NCBI RefSeq assembly: GCF_900104475.1
Contig: NZ_FNJR01000010.1
Location: forward strand, 160,794-224,793
Reading direction: 5' to 3'
Source: Actinopolyspora xinjiangensis
Lineage (GTDB): Bacteria; Actinomycetota; Actinomycetes; Mycobacteriales; Pseudonocardiaceae
Length of the DNA: 64,000 nt
This document shows positions 1-9,841 of this stretch, piece after piece. The notes below the pieces were generated by a model. The model ran no database searches. It had not been told where the DNA came from and saw only the letters and a program-made list of their open reading frames with translations. The translations under genes were made by a program, and so were the position numbers. How positions within the stretch are numbered: the first letter of the stretch is position 1; each line of letters begins with the position of its first letter.

Positions 1-515
1 CCGACGCGGTGAACTCGGCGCTCGCGCCGTTCGAGGTCACCGACACGCGGGGGCAGGAGAATCCCTACTCGCTGCACGCCGAGTTGCAACAGGTGATGAA
101 CCGACTCGTGGGCATCATCCGTGACGGCGCGGAGATGTGCTCCGCGCTGGAGCAGCTCGCCGAGATCAGACAGCGGGCGGCGCGGCTGGCCGTTCCGGAG
201 GGCAATCGCCAGTTCAACCCCGGCTGGCACCTGGCCCTGGACCTGCGCAACATGCTCGCGGTCAGCGAGTGCGTGGCGTCGGCGGCGCTGCGTCGCACCG
301 AGAGCAGGGGCGGACACACCCGTGACGACCACCCGAGCATGAATCCGAAGTGGCGCGGCACGCTGCTCGGCTGCGAGCTGCGGGACGGCTCGGTGGAGGT
401 CACCGAGCACCCGCAACCCCCGATGCGGGAGGACCTGATGCGGCTGTTCTCACCGGAGGAACTGGGTAAGTACTTCACCGAGGAGGAGCTCGCCGTGGTG
501 AGAACACCGTCCTAG
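1..515 (+). CDS. sdhA: Succinate dehydrogenase/fumarate reductase flavoprotein subunit, C-terminal part (5' truncated by window edge)
   Basis: The reading frame is already open at base 3 and runs to a TAG ending at 515, so only the last ~170 residues are visible. The segment has the helical C-terminal domain of SdhA/FrdA flavoproteins: an N-R/M-rich helix bundle with residues such as HPSMNPKWRGT and a tail ending in FSPEELGKYFTEEEL. This ending resembles the actinobacterial Sdh1 type (Rv0248c-like) rather than the classical SdhA. The FAD-binding part lies outside the window. It would oxidise succinate and pass electrons to the iron-sulfur subunit encoded at 823. The identity rests on family resemblance plus the adjacent sdhB. 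The 307-bp gap to sdhB is unusual, because these genes normally sit close together or overlap. Confidence 0.8.
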   Translation, partial: DAVNSALAPFEVTDTRGQENPYSLHAELQQVMNRLVGIIRDGAEMCSALEQLAEIRQRAARLAVPEGNRQFNPGWHLALDLRNMLAVSECVASAALRRTESRGGHTRDDHPSMNPKWRGTLLGCELRDGSVEVTEHPQPPMREDLMRLFSPEELGKYFTEEELAVVRTPS

Positions 516-540
516 CGGTGCGGTCGGCTCGGTTCCGTGG

Positions 541-660
541 GGTTCGCGGTGGAATCTCGCGCACGGCTCTCACCGGGGCCGGGTCCGACATCGGGTAGCC
601 GTTACGCGACGTCGGGCCCTGCGTGCGGGAGCGCACGCGGCAGAGCCCGCGGCGGTGCGA
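541..660. repeat. Imperfect inverted-repeat element, upstream copy, between sdhA and sdhB
   Basis: This gap holds no convincing gene. It contains arms CCGACATC (585-592) and GACGTCGG (608-615), and CGCGCACGGCTCT pairs loosely with AGAGCCCGCG near 645. The stretch 587-612 matches 1671-1696 at roughly 20 of 26 positions, and similarity extends leftwards to about 550, so it looks like a diverged copy of the element after sdhB. It could be a mobile palindromic element or a processing/terminator structure. The boundaries are approximate. Confidence 0.4.
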
Positions 661-822
661 GTCGTGTGAATGGGGATTCGGCGCTGCGGCGCGGGAGGAA
701 AACGACCGGCTACCACGTTTCCCGCGAATCCGGGCTCGACGAGTACTTCGGTACTCGCCGCCGGTTCGAGCGCGCGAGTACCGGCTGGTCTGCAGGCGAG
801 TGTCATGGAAGGGACTGTGGAA

Positions 823-1581
823 ATGGGATACCGGGCGCGACTGCGGGTCTGGCGTGGTGACGCCGATTCGGGAGAGCTGCGGGACTACGAGGTCGACGCG
901 GAGGAAGGCGAGGTGGTGCTGGACCTGCTGCACCGGTTGCAGGCGACCCAGTGCCCGGACCTGGCGGTGCGCTGGAACTGCAAGGCGGGCAAGTGTGGTT
1001 CCTGCTCCGCCGAGGTCAACGGCAGGCCGAGGCTGACCTGCATGACCAGGATGTCGCTCTTCGGCGAGGAGGAGACCATCACGGTCACCCCGATGCGCAC
1101 CTTCCCGGTGATCAAGGATCTCGTCTGCGACGTCTCCTACAACTACGTCAAGGCGCGGGAGGTTCCCGCCTTCAGCCCTCCCGGGGGGCTGGAGCCCGGT
1201 GAGTACCGGATGCACCAGCGGGACGTGGAGCGGTCCCAGGAGTTCCGCAAATGCATCGAGTGCTTCCTGTGCCAGGACACCTGCCACGTGATCCGTGATC
1301 ACTCCGAGAACAAGGAGTCGTTCTCCGGGCCTCGGTTCCTGATGCGGGTGGCGGAGCTGGAGATGCACCCGCTGGACTCCCACGAGGAGAAGGGCGGGAA
1401 CCGTCCGGAGGAAGCCCGGGGAGACCACGGGCTCGGGTTCTGCAACATCACCAAGTGCTGCACCGAGGTGTGTCCGGAACACATCGGGATCACCGACAAC
1501 GCGCTCATTCCGCTCAAGGAGCGGCTGGCCGACCAGCGCTACGATCCCCTGGGGAGGCTGTTCCGGCGTAAGAACCGGTAG
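823..1581 (+). CDS. sdhB: Succinate dehydrogenase/fumarate reductase iron-sulfur subunit
   Basis: 252 residues, typical for SdhB/FrdB. The N-terminal ferredoxin-like domain has the [2Fe-2S] ligands C53, C58, C61 and C73 (CKAGKCGSC...C). The C-terminal helical domain carries CIECFLCQDTC and CNITKCCTEVCP, which bind the [4Fe-4S] and [3Fe-4S] centres. It transfers electrons from the flavoprotein to quinone through a membrane anchor not visible here. ATG 823 is chosen because GGAAGGGA lies 7 nt upstream; an in-frame ATG at 805 has a poorer ribosome site. The gene follows sdhA in the same direction, but inverted-repeat elements lie on both sides, so it may be transcribed or processed separately. 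Confidence 0.93.
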   Translation: MGYRARLRVWRGDADSGELRDYEVDAEEGEVVLDLLHRLQATQCPDLAVRWNCKAGKCGSCSAEVNGRPRLTCMTRMSLFGEEETITVTPMRTFPVIKDLVCDVSYNYVKAREVPAFSPPGGLEPGEYRMHQRDVERSQEFRKCIECFLCQDTCHVIRDHSENKESFSGPRFLMRVAELEMHPLDSHEEKGGNRPEEARGDHGLGFCNITKCCTEVCPEHIGITDNALIPLKERLADQRYDPLGRLFRRKNR

Positions 1582-1632
1582 TCCGGTACTTTCGCGCTGT
1601 ACGGTGGTTCCGCCGCCTGCGTAGCTGGTCGC

Positions 1633-1744
1633 TTGGCGGAACCTCGCGCGGGCTCACGAGTGGGCCCGGAGACATCGAGTAGGCACTACGCCACGTAGCT
1701 CCCCGATGTCGGGGCGCCCGCGGCGAGCCCCGGGGTTCCGCCAA
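1633..1744. repeat. ~112-bp imperfect inverted repeat with 11-bp perfect termini (MITE-like or large terminator)
   Basis: The ends are TTGGCGGAACC (1633-1643) and GGTTCCGCCAA (1734-1744), a perfect 11-bp inverted repeat. Inside, GACATCG (1671) pairs with CGATGTC (1703), and GGCTC and GGGC blocks also pair. It lies between the convergent genes sdhB and the SDR gene, so it could act as a bidirectional terminator. Its length and its related copy at 541-660 also fit a small non-autonomous palindromic element. No target duplication is obvious. Confidence 0.55.
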
Positions 1745-1777
1745 ATGACCAGGCACGAAGATCCTCGCCGGGAGATC

Positions 1778-2656
1778 TCATTTCCCCTGGAGCTCGTCGT
1801 TGCGCGCGCTGAACCCGCGCCCCAGCCGGGCCACCTCGGCCTCCATCTGCGGCATCAGCTTCCGCACGGTGGGCAGCATCAGCCGCTCGACCAACCGCGA
1901 GGCGGGCAGGTTGCGCAGCCAGTGCATCAACATCACCGACCTGGGGACGTAGACGCGCCTGGCGCGGCGTTCCATGCCCGCCACGATCGCCCGGGAGCAG
2001 TCGGCGACGTTGGTGGTCGAGTGCATCGGCCAGGGAAGTTTCGCCCGCATCGCGCGGAAACTCGGCAGGTCGGCCGAGGCCTCGCGAACCAGGTCGGTGT
2101 CTATCCAGGAGGGATGCGCGCTGCCCACCGCCACCCCCAGGTGACGGACCTCGGAGCTCAGAGCGCTGGCCAGCGCCTCCGAACCGGCCTTGCTCGCGGT
2201 GTAGGCGGCCATGCCGCCGATCGGGGCGAACGCCGAGAGCGAGGAGACCACCAGCAGGTACCCCTGCCGTTCGATCAGGTGGGGCAGTGCCGCACGAGCG
2301 GTGTGGAACACCCCGTTGAGGTTGACGTCCACCGTCTTGGTGAAGGCACGCGGGTCGTGATGGCGCACGGTTCCGAAGGGTGCCACTCCGGCGTTGGCCA
2401 TGACCACGTCGATGCCGCCCAGTTGTCGTGCGGTCTCGTCGATGGCGGCCCCTATCGACTCGGGGTCGGTGACGTCCGCCTCGAACCACGGGTGGCCGGG
2501 GCCGAGCTCGGCCGCGACCGAGGCCAGTTCCTCGGGTTCCAGGCCGATCAGGGCGACGCGCGCCCCTTTGTGAGCCAGATCGCGCGCGGTCTGGGCGCCG
2601 ATCCCGCGTGCTGCACCCGTGACGGCGACTACTTTGCCCGACATCGACATGGGCAT
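1778..2656 (-). CDS. Short-chain dehydrogenase/reductase (SDR) family oxidoreductase
   Basis: About 292 residues. It has the SDR hallmarks in order: TGAARGIG nucleotide-binding loop near residue 13, NAG after strand 4, the catalytic Ser in VVSSLS, and YTASK (Tyr-x3-Lys). The C-terminal ~70 residues, with LMHWLRNLPASRLVERL, form an extension seen in SDRs that act on lipophilic or long-chain substrates; the substrate cannot be named. ATG 2656 (or 2650) is preferred over the longer frame to 2725 because AGGGAGG lies just upstream. It is convergent with sdhB and has its own candidate promoter at 2724-2751. Confidence 0.85.
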   Translation of the reverse strand: MPMSMSGKVVAVTGAARGIGAQTARDLAHKGARVALIGLEPEELASVAAELGPGHPWFEADVTDPESIGAAIDETARQLGGIDVVMANAGVAPFGTVRHHDPRAFTKTVDVNLNGVFHTARAALPHLIERQGYLLVVSSLSAFAPIGGMAAYTASKAGSEALASALSSEVRHLGVAVGSAHPSWIDTDLVREASADLPSFRAMRAKLPWPMHSTTNVADCSRAIVAGMERRARRVYVPRSVMLMHWLRNLPASRLVERLMLPTVRKLMPQMEAEVARLGRGFSARNDELQGK

Positions 2657-2723
2657 GGGGCCTCCCTGATCTCGCGAGCCGACTGAACGGCGGTGGTCCG
2701 AAGGACGACCGGCCGGGTTACCC

Positions 2724-2751
2724 ATAGTAGGTTACTCGTTCGTAAAGTAAA
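2724..2751 (-). promoter_or_regulatory. Candidate sigma70-type promoter for the SDR gene
   Basis: On the minus strand TTTACT (2751-2746) and TACTAT (2729-2724) are separated by 16 bp, in an AT-richer patch just upstream of the SDR start. The repeated GGTTAC words nearby could be a repressor site. This is inference from motif spacing. Confidence 0.4.
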
Positions 2752-2805
2752 GAGGTTCGACCTACGAGATCATCACCCGGCGGGGCGAAAACACCGGTTG
2801 CCCGG

Positions 2806-3570
2806 TCAGAAGTGCTCGCTGAGCCGGGAGAACGGCTCGACCGTGCGGAAGCCGGAGCCCGGATCCGGCAGTTCCCGCAGCTCCAGGCTCCAGGTCAGCG
2901 GGTGCGGCACCAGTACGGCGTTCAGTCCGGCGTGCAGGGCGGGCCAGATGTCCGAGCGCGGCGAGTTCCCGATCATCCAGGTTCGCGAGCCCTCCAGGCC
3001 GCGCTCGGCGACGAACCGCTCGTAGGTGGCCGTCTTCTTCTCCGGCACCACGGTGACGTCGGCGAAGAGCTCGCTGAGCCCGGAAGCCTTGATCTTGCCC
3101 GCCTGTTCGTCGGCGTCCCCCTTGGTGAGCAGATAGAGGTCGTGCCGTCGCGACAGCTCCCGCAGGGTCTCCTCGACGCCGTCGATCAACTCGATCCGCT
3201 GTTCCCGTATCGGGGTGCAGGCCCTGCGCAGCTCGATTCGGTCGGCCTCGGAGACATCACCATCGCGGAGGTGGCGCAGGCAGTCCAGCAGGCTGCGCTC
3301 GAAGCTGTCCACGCCGTAACCGTGGATTCGGCAGTTGGCCTTTTCGATCTCGTCCAGCTGCTCCCGCACCTGTTCCCGGGTGAGCTCCGGGTGCGCCAGA
3401 TGGTCGATGAACGCTTCCACCGCGCGTTCGAACAGCACGTTGTTCTCCCACAACGTGTCGTCCGCGTCGAAGACCAGGCTCTCGCCCAACGGGTCCCTCC
3501 AGGTGGCGACTGCGAATTCCGGGGAACCGGTTCGGAAGGCCGTGCTCGCGAAACCGGTTCCGAGCCGCAC
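2806..3570 (-). CDS. HAD-superfamily hydrolase
   Basis: 254 residues. The haloacid dehalogenase motif I DADDTLW starts near residue 34, where the first Asp is the nucleophile. A helical cap follows, then motif II (LLTKGD), motif III Lys near VVPEKK, and motif IV IGNSPRSDIWPA. This pattern matches HAD phosphatases similar to YjjG or putative haloacid dehalogenases; the physiological phosphoester is unknown. The GTG start at 3570 has no good ribosome site, and the first ~25 residues look non-conserved, so the true start may be internal. It stands alone, with its 5' end towards the DUF305 gene on the same strand. Confidence 0.85.
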   Translation of the reverse strand: MRLGTGFASTAFRTGSPEFAVATWRDPLGESLVFDADDTLWENNVLFERAVEAFIDHLAHPELTREQVREQLDEIEKANCRIHGYGVDSFERSLLDCLRHLRDGDVSEADRIELRRACTPIREQRIELIDGVEETLRELSRRHDLYLLTKGDADEQAGKIKASGLSELFADVTVVPEKKTATYERFVAERGLEGSRTWMIGNSPRSDIWPALHAGLNAVLVPHPLTWSLELRELPDPGSGFRTVEPFSRLSEHF

Positions 3571-3677
3571 CGGAGACTACCGTCTGGTACGGGCGTACCA
3601 ACACCACCGAGCGAACCAACGCGGCCGTTCGGCAGGGACGTCGCGGACTCGCGGACGACGGACGAACGGCCGGGAGG

Positions 3678-4310
3678 TCAGAGACTCCGCTGCAGCTGCC
3701 GCAGCTCCTCGAGGGTCGGCACGCGCGAGTCCAGGAGCTGCCGGGCGATCGATTTCATCTCCTCGTCGGAGCCCTTGTCGATCTCGGTGCGGCACATCTC
3801 CACGATCGCCTCGTAGTAGTCGACCATCGACTTGACCCACAGCGAGTCGAACCTGCCCTGCTGGGCCTCCTCCAGCTTGGTGATCTCGCTGGCGACGTCG
3901 GTGCCCGGCATCTGCGAGTCTTCGCCGGTCCCGACGTCCTCGGGCGAGACCTCGCCCTCGCCGCGCTCCCGCAGCCAGGCGCTGATCTCCTCGATCCGCG
4001 GGCCGTGCTCCTGTTCGAGTCGTTCCGCCAGCTCCACGACCCGCTCGTCGGGGGCGTTCTTGATCGCCACCTCCAGCAGCTGCCGCTCGGCCTCGTGGTG
4101 GGCCACCATCTGCTGGGCGAACTCCAGGTCGGTGTCGACCCGCGCGGTCTCGTCGCCGTTGCCGGAGTCCTCGGCGGGCACGATCGCGCTCGGTGGTGGC
4201 GGGGTGCCCGGGCCGGGTTCCATGTCGCTCGGTTGTTCGTAGTTCGGCGAGCAGCCGGTCAGTGCCAGGACCGCGGCCCCAAGGACGCCGATGATCGTGC
4301 TCTTGCGCAC
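3678..4310 (-). CDS. DUF305 family secreted lipoprotein
   Basis: About 210 residues from GTG 4310, chosen because GGAGGCGAGG lies just upstream and because the protein then begins with a lipoprotein signal peptide (basic VRKS, hydrophobic stretch, lipobox LTGC). A Pro/Gly-rich linker follows, then a DUF305 domain with the characteristic MVAHHEAERQLLEVA and a second acidic helical half ending in RQLQRSL. DUF305 proteins are extracytoplasmic ferritin-like bundles of uncertain function, often near metal-homeostasis genes. No such neighbours are seen here. It is probably anchored to the outer face of the membrane. Confidence 0.85.
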   Translation of the reverse strand: MRKSTIIGVLGAAVLALTGCSPNYEQPSDMEPGPGTPPPPSAIVPAEDSGNGDETARVDTDLEFAQQMVAHHEAERQLLEVAIKNAPDERVVELAERLEQEHGPRIEEISAWLRERGEGEVSPEDVGTGEDSQMPGTDVASEITKLEEAQQGRFDSLWVKSMVDYYEAIVEMCRTEIDKGSDEEMKSIARQLLDSRVPTLEELRQLQRSL

Positions 4311-4429
4311 CGTTGCCTCGCCTCCGGAAATACCGATCCTTCCCCGGGCGGGTCGGGTGCCGTACACGCACCGACACGCCTGCGGAGCCTTCCACCGCTG
4401 GGTCCAGCGGTCCGCCTGACCGAACAGGC

Positions 4430-4481
4430 GACCACCTGTCAGCTTAAGGGGTCCGCCTCGCGGAGATCCGTACAGGTGGTC
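4430..4481. repeat. 10-bp perfect inverted repeat, candidate operator or hairpin
   Basis: GACCACCTGT (4430-4439) and ACAGGTGGTC (4472-4481) are perfectly complementary across 32 nt. They lie in the 344-bp gap between the divergent DUF305 and ctaD units. The arms could form a long hairpin or be two half-sites of one regulator. Apart from this and the -10 box at 4643, nothing else is visible in the gap. Confidence 0.45.
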
Positions 4482-4642
4482 CGTGCGCCCCTCGCCGCGG
4501 GGACGGGGCGGTCCCCACGGCGAGGGAACCCGCGCCGCGAGAGCTCCTCGGGCTGTCGGATGGATCTCACCCCTCGTGCCTTCGAGGAAGGGGATGAATA
4601 GGGTGACTACAGCCCGGACGCGTCGGAGTTGAACGCCAGGGC

Positions 4643-4648
4643 TAATAT
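4643..4648 (+). promoter_or_regulatory. -10 box TAATAT, candidate leaderless promoter of the ctaD unit
   Basis: TAATAT lies 6 nt before ATG 4655, the spacing expected if transcription starts on the ATG. No clear -35 is seen at 16-18 bp. Confidence 0.45.
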
Positions 4649-4654
4649 CCGCAG

Positions 4655-4801
4655 ATGGCAGTTATCGAATCGATCATCGGGGAGCGAGTCGAACCGACGT
4701 CGGTTGCGACGCTGCCATCAGGGTTAGCCGGCCCGCACGGGCCGGGCGGTCCCGTGGTCGGGGCCGACAACGTCTTCGAGGCAGTGCAGGAGGCACCGTG
4801 A
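4655..4801 (+). CDS. Possible 48-aa leader peptide overlapping ctaD
   Basis: An open frame starts at ATG 4655 ([15 protein letters not shown]...) and ends at TGA 4799-4801, overlapping the ctaD GTG (4798) by four bases (GTGA). There is no Shine-Dalgarno before the ATG, but the -10 box TAATAT ends 6 nt upstream, which suggests a leaderless mRNA. Codon 24 is TTA, rare in high-GC actinobacteria. The ctaD ribosome site AGGAGG lies inside this frame, so translation of the ORF could affect ctaD initiation. It may equally be a chance frame. No known family is recognised. Confidence 0.4.
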   Translation: MAVIESIIGERVEPTSVATLPSGLAGPHGPGGPVVGADNVFEAVQEAP

Positions 4802-6564
4802 CGGCCGTCGCGCCAGAGCCGATCACTTCGCGCCCCTATCCGGTGCGCAACACGTCCAAGGGATCCACACTGCTGGGACTGCTGCGTACCACCGACCCCA
4901 AGCAGCTCGGGATCCTCTACCTGGCCACCTCGATGGGATTCTTCCTGGTCGGCGGTCTGATGGCCATGTTGATCCGCGGCGAGCTCGCGGTCCCGGGGAT
5001 GCAGTTCCTGTCGCAGGAGCAGTACAACCAGCTGTTCACCATGCACGGCACGATCATGCTGCTGCTGTACGCCACCCCGATCCTGTTCGGCTTCGCCAAC
5101 TACATCCTGCCGCTGCAGATCGGCGCTCCCGACGTGGCCTTCCCCAGGCTGAACTCGCTGTCCTACTGGCTCTACCTGTTCGGTGGGATAACCGTGGTCA
5201 GCGGTTTCCTGGCTCCGGGCGGCGCGGCCGACTTCGGGTGGTTCGCCTACACACCGCTGTCCGACGCCGTGCACTCGCCCGGCATCGGCGCGGACCTGTG
5301 GATCTCCGGTCTGCTCGTCTCCGGACTGGGCACGATCCTCGGCGGTGTCAACATGATCACCACCGTGGTCTGCATGCGCGCGCCCGGCATGACCATGTGG
5401 CGGATGCCGATCTTCACCTGGAACATCCTGGTCACCAGCGTGCTGATCCTGATGGCCTTCCCCATCCTGACGGCGGCGCTGTTCGGGCTGCTGGCCGACC
5501 GGCACCTCGGCGCGCACGTGTTCGACCCCGCCAACGGCGGGGCGATCCTCTGGCAGCACCTGTTCTGGTTCTTCGGCCACCCCGAGGTCTACATCGTGGC
5601 GCTGCCGTTCTTCGGCATCGTCACCGAGATCTTCCCGGTGTTCTCCCGCAAGCCGCTGTTCGGCTACACCGGCCTGATCTACGCGACCCTCGGCATCGCC
5701 GCGCTGTCGGTCGTGGTCTGGGCCCACCACATGTACGCGACCGGCGCGGTGCTGCTGCCGTTCTTCGCGTTCACGACGTTCCTGATCGCGGTGCCCACCG
5801 GTATGAAGTTCTTCAACTGGATCGGCACCATGTGGCGCGGGCAGATCAGCTTCGAGACACCGATGGTCTTTTCCATCGGGTTCCTGGTCACCTTCCTGTT
5901 CGGCGGGCTGACCGGCGTGCTGCTGGCCTCACCGCCGATCGACTTCCACGTCTCGGACACCTACTTCGTGGTCGCGCACTTCCACTACGTGCTCTACGGC
6001 ACGATCGTGTTCGCCACGTTCGCGGGCATCTACTTCTGGTTCCCCAAGATGACCGGCCGGATGATGGACGAGCGGTTGGGCAAGCTGCACTTCTGGCTGA
6101 CCTTCATCGGCTTCCACGCCACGTTCCTGGTGCAGCACTGGCTGGGCAACGAGGGCATGCCCCGGCGCTACGCCGACTACCTGCCCGGCGACGGGTTCAC
6201 CACGCTCAACACCATCTCGACGGCGGGCGCGTTCCTGCTGGGCGCGTCGATGCTGCCGTTCCTGTACAACGTGTTCAAAAGCTACCGCTACGGTGAGCTC
6301 GCCAACGTCGACGACCCGTGGGGCTACGGCAACTCGCTGGAGTGGGCCACCTCCTGCCCGCCGCCCAGGCACAACTTCACCGAGCTGCCCCGCATCCGTT
6401 CCGAGCGTCCCGCCTTCGAGCTGCACTACCCGCACATGAGCGAGCGGATGCGAGTGGAGAGCCACGTCGGCCTCTCCGGTAAACCGCTGGCACACGCCGG
6501 TGCCTCCGGTGACTCGGGTCACGACGGCGACTCCGGTGGCGCGCACAAGCTCGACGGGAAGTGA
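4798..6564 (+). CDS. ctaD: Cytochrome c oxidase subunit I (aa3 type)
   Basis: 588 residues, a multi-spanning haem-copper oxidase core subunit. Visible landmarks are HGTIMLL (haem a ligand helix), [11 protein letters not shown] (CuB His with the cross-linked Tyr), AHHMYATG (two CuB His), TGMKFFNW (K-channel region) and [11 protein letters not shown] (haem a3 and a ligands). It reduces O2 to water and pumps protons in the cytoplasmic membrane, together with subunits II and III encoded elsewhere. GTG 4798 follows AGGAGG at 6 nt. The C-terminal ~60 residues are hydrophilic and cytoplasmic. ctaD next to serB is also the order in M. tuberculosis. Confidence 0.97.
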   Translation: MTAVAPEPITSRPYPVRNTSKGSTLLGLLRTTDPKQLGILYLATSMGFFLVGGLMAMLIRGELAVPGMQFLSQEQYNQLFTMHGTIMLLLYATPILFGFANYILPLQIGAPDVAFPRLNSLSYWLYLFGGITVVSGFLAPGGAADFGWFAYTPLSDAVHSPGIGADLWISGLLVSGLGTILGGVNMITTVVCMRAPGMTMWRMPIFTWNILVTSVLILMAFPILTAALFGLLADRHLGAHVFDPANGGAILWQHLFWFFGHPEVYIVALPFFGIVTEIFPVFSRKPLFGYTGLIYATLGIAALSVVVWAHHMYATGAVLLPFFAFTTFLIAVPTGMKFFNWIGTMWRGQISFETPMVFSIGFLVTFLFGGLTGVLLASPPIDFHVSDTYFVVAHFHYVLYGTIVFATFAGIYFWFPKMTGRMMDERLGKLHFWLTFIGFHATFLVQHWLGNEGMPRRYADYLPGDGFTTLNTISTAGAFLLGASMLPFLYNVFKSYRYGELANVDDPWGYGNSLEWATSCPPPRHNFTELPRIRSERPAFELHYPHMSERMRVESHVGLSGKPLAHAGASGDSGHDGDSGGAHKLDGK

Positions 6565-6605
6565 TATTCGACCTAACGGCACGCCCCGCGGGTGTGTCAC
6601 GGTAA

Positions 6606-7970
<1,365 letters not shown>

Positions 7971-7971
7971 G

Positions 7972-8640
7972 GTGTCCGACCCGATGCTGTCCAGCCGGGC
8001 GTGGCCCGTACGCCTGCTGCGGATTCTGTTCGGCGCGTTGGCCGTGACCGCCGTCGGCAGACAGTTCCTCGCCGAAGTGGGGCTGCCGCAGTTCTCCCCG
8101 GTGAACTTCTTCAGCTACTTCACCATCCTCAGCAACATCGCAGCCGGGGTGTTGCTGCTCCGCCTCGGGGCCGCGCCCGGCCGTGACGGCCACGCCGTTC
8201 TCGAATGGTGGCGCGGGGGCATGACCGTCTACATGGCCACGACGGGGATCGTCTTCGCGCTGCTGCTCGACGACGGCGATCTCGGGCTGACACTGCCCTG
8301 GGTGAACACGGTGATGCACCGCGTCATCCCGGCGGTGATGTTCGTGGACTGGATGCTGGTGCGCCCCCGGGCGCGGGTCGGCTACGGCCGCGCCCTCGCC
8401 TGGTTGGCCGTCCCGCTGGTCTACGTCACCTACGCGCTGGTGCGGGGTGCGGTGACGGGATGGTTCCCCTACCCCTTCCTGCGTCCCGGCGGTGCCGGTG
8501 GGGTCGACGGCGTGGTGCTGCACCTGGTCGTCATGGCGCTCGGCATCGCCCTCGCCGCGATGCTGGTCGCCTGGCTGGGCAACATCCGGTTGCGGGAGCG
8601 GGAGAAGGCCGCCGTCCCGGAAGGACAATCGGTCCCGTGA
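7972..8640 (+). CDS. Pr6Pr family integral membrane protein
   Basis: About 222 residues with six predicted membrane helices. It resembles the Pr6Pr (FAR-17a/AIG1-like) family: conserved FSYFTILSNIAAGV in helix 2 and HRVIPAVMFVDWML in helix 4, with YPFLRP before the last helix. Function is unknown for bacterial members; eukaryotic relatives are serine hydrolases of lipids. GTG 7972 lies one base after the serB stop, with the GGAAAC/GTGAGG stretch as a modest ribosome site; ATG 7984 is an alternative. It is likely co-transcribed with serB and overlaps the next gene by GTGA. Confidence 0.8.
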   Translation: MSDPMLSSRAWPVRLLRILFGALAVTAVGRQFLAEVGLPQFSPVNFFSYFTILSNIAAGVLLLRLGAAPGRDGHAVLEWWRGGMTVYMATTGIVFALLLDDGDLGLTLPWVNTVMHRVIPAVMFVDWMLVRPRARVGYGRALAWLAVPLVYVTYALVRGAVTGWFPYPFLRPGGAGGVDGVVLHLVVMALGIALAAMLVAWLGNIRLREREKAAVPEGQSVP

Positions 8641-9467
8641 GTGAGCGCGCCGCCGTACTGAACCCGTTGACCGAGCGCTACACCTCCTGGCTGTCGCTGC
8701 CCGACCGGTCCACCGCCGACACCTCGGAGGAGAACCCGGACGACGTCGTGTTGATGCCGATGGTGCTGCGCATCGAACGCAGCACGCCGCCCGCGCGCAC
8801 CGCGTTGCTGGAGGCCGCGGCCTCGGCGGCCGTGGCGGTGTGCCTCGATCCGCGCAGCGGGCAGGGTGGTCCGTGGCACGAGGCGGTCTCCGGCTGGGTC
8901 GACGGACGGATTCGCAAGGTGACCCGGCGAGCCCGGGGCTCGCACTGGCGCGCCGTGACGGAACTGCCCGGCATCACGGTCACCGTCGGCGGGGCTGAGG
9001 TGCGCGCGCTGCTGCCTGCCCGGGTGGCCGACATGCCGCGCGAACTCACCCGGCTGCAGATATCCGGCAGCGAACTCCCCGCCGACGAGCCGGGGGCACC
9101 GCCGGAGGGTAGGCCGGTGCTGTGGCTGAACCCGCATGTGGGGATGACGGCGGGCAAGGCGGCAGCGCAGGTCGGGCACGCCACCATGATCCTGGCCGCG
9201 CTGCTGCACGGGGACACCCGGCGGGCGGACGCCGTCGGTGAGCACGCCGAGGGCGAGCTGCGCCGTTGGCACGACGCCGGGTTCCCGTGCGCGGTGCGCA
9301 CGCCGGACGCCGAAACCTGGCGGGAGCTGCTGCCGGGGGACGATCCCGCCTCGGCCTGGCGGGACCGCGGGGTGGCGGCGGTGCGCGACGCCGGGTTCAC
9401 CGAGATCGACCCGGGAACCGTGACCGTGCTGGCGCGGTGGCCGCGCGAGGTCGAAGCGGGGAGCTGA
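8637..9467 (+). CDS. Peptidyl-tRNA hydrolase Pth2-type domain protein
   Basis: About 276 residues. The C-terminal ~130 residues carry the Pth2 signature LNPHVGMTAGKAAAQVGHA, with the G-K-x-A-A-Q-x-x-H-A pattern of the Pth2/Bit1 fold, and end in a strand VTVLARWP. The N-terminal ~140 residues are an added region with no recognised domain, as in other actinobacterial homologues. Pth2 enzymes release tRNA from stalled peptidyl-tRNA. Whether this long form does so is not established, and bacteria normally use the unrelated Pth1. Start GTG 8637 overlaps the previous stop (GTGA), indicating translational coupling. Confidence 0.75.
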   Translation: MSERAAVLNPLTERYTSWLSLPDRSTADTSEENPDDVVLMPMVLRIERSTPPARTALLEAAASAAVAVCLDPRSGQGGPWHEAVSGWVDGRIRKVTRRARGSHWRAVTELPGITVTVGGAEVRALLPARVADMPRELTRLQISGSELPADEPGAPPEGRPVLWLNPHVGMTAGKAAAQVGHATMILAALLHGDTRRADAVGEHAEGELRRWHDAGFPCAVRTPDAETWRELLPGDDPASAWRDRGVAAVRDAGFTEIDPGTVTVLARWPREVEAGS

Positions 9468-9513
9468 GCGCGTCGCCGACCGCCGGGTGGCTCTGGCGTT
9501 CGGCGACGCGCTT

Positions 9514-9836
9514 TCAGTGCAGCACGCTTCCCATCTCGACGTGCGGCAGGTCGTGTCGGTAGGGCTGCGTGCTCTTGCCGCCGTCCACCACCAGGACGGT
9601 GCCGGTGATCCACTCGGCCTCGTCCGAGGCGAGGAAGGTTGTCGCCCGCGCGACGTCCTCGGGGCTTCCCTGTCGGCCCAGGGGGTACGAGGCGTCGCCC
9701 TGTTCCTTCGGGAGCCGTCGCAGTTTCCCGGCGAACGCGGTGTCGACGAATCCGGGGGCGACACTGTTCACCCTCACGGTGGGGACGAGCTGGTCGGCCA
9801 GATGCTGGCGCAGCACCTCCAGCGCGCTCTTGTTCC
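9514..9836 (-). pseudogene. 3' remnant of an SDR-family gene
   Basis: The last ~106 codons read as the C-terminal half of an SDR: K-S-A-L-E-V-L (the helix after the lost Tyr-x3-Lys), VRVNSVAPGFVDT, PLGRQGSPEDVARA, FLASDEAEWITG and VLVVDGG. The nucleotide-binding loop, NAG motif and catalytic Tyr are missing. Upstream of K41 of the open frame (~9831) the sequence loses all SDR similarity. The break coincides with a hairpin at 9842-9892. With no start codon or ribosome site at the conserved part, it is almost certainly non-functional. Confidence 0.75.
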
Positions 9837-9841
9837 TGAAC

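Noticed and set aside
475..1482. Long minus-strand open frame opposite sdhB
   Set aside because: It runs antisense to sdhB with the composition expected of the reverse complement of a high-GC gene and has no recognisable motifs.
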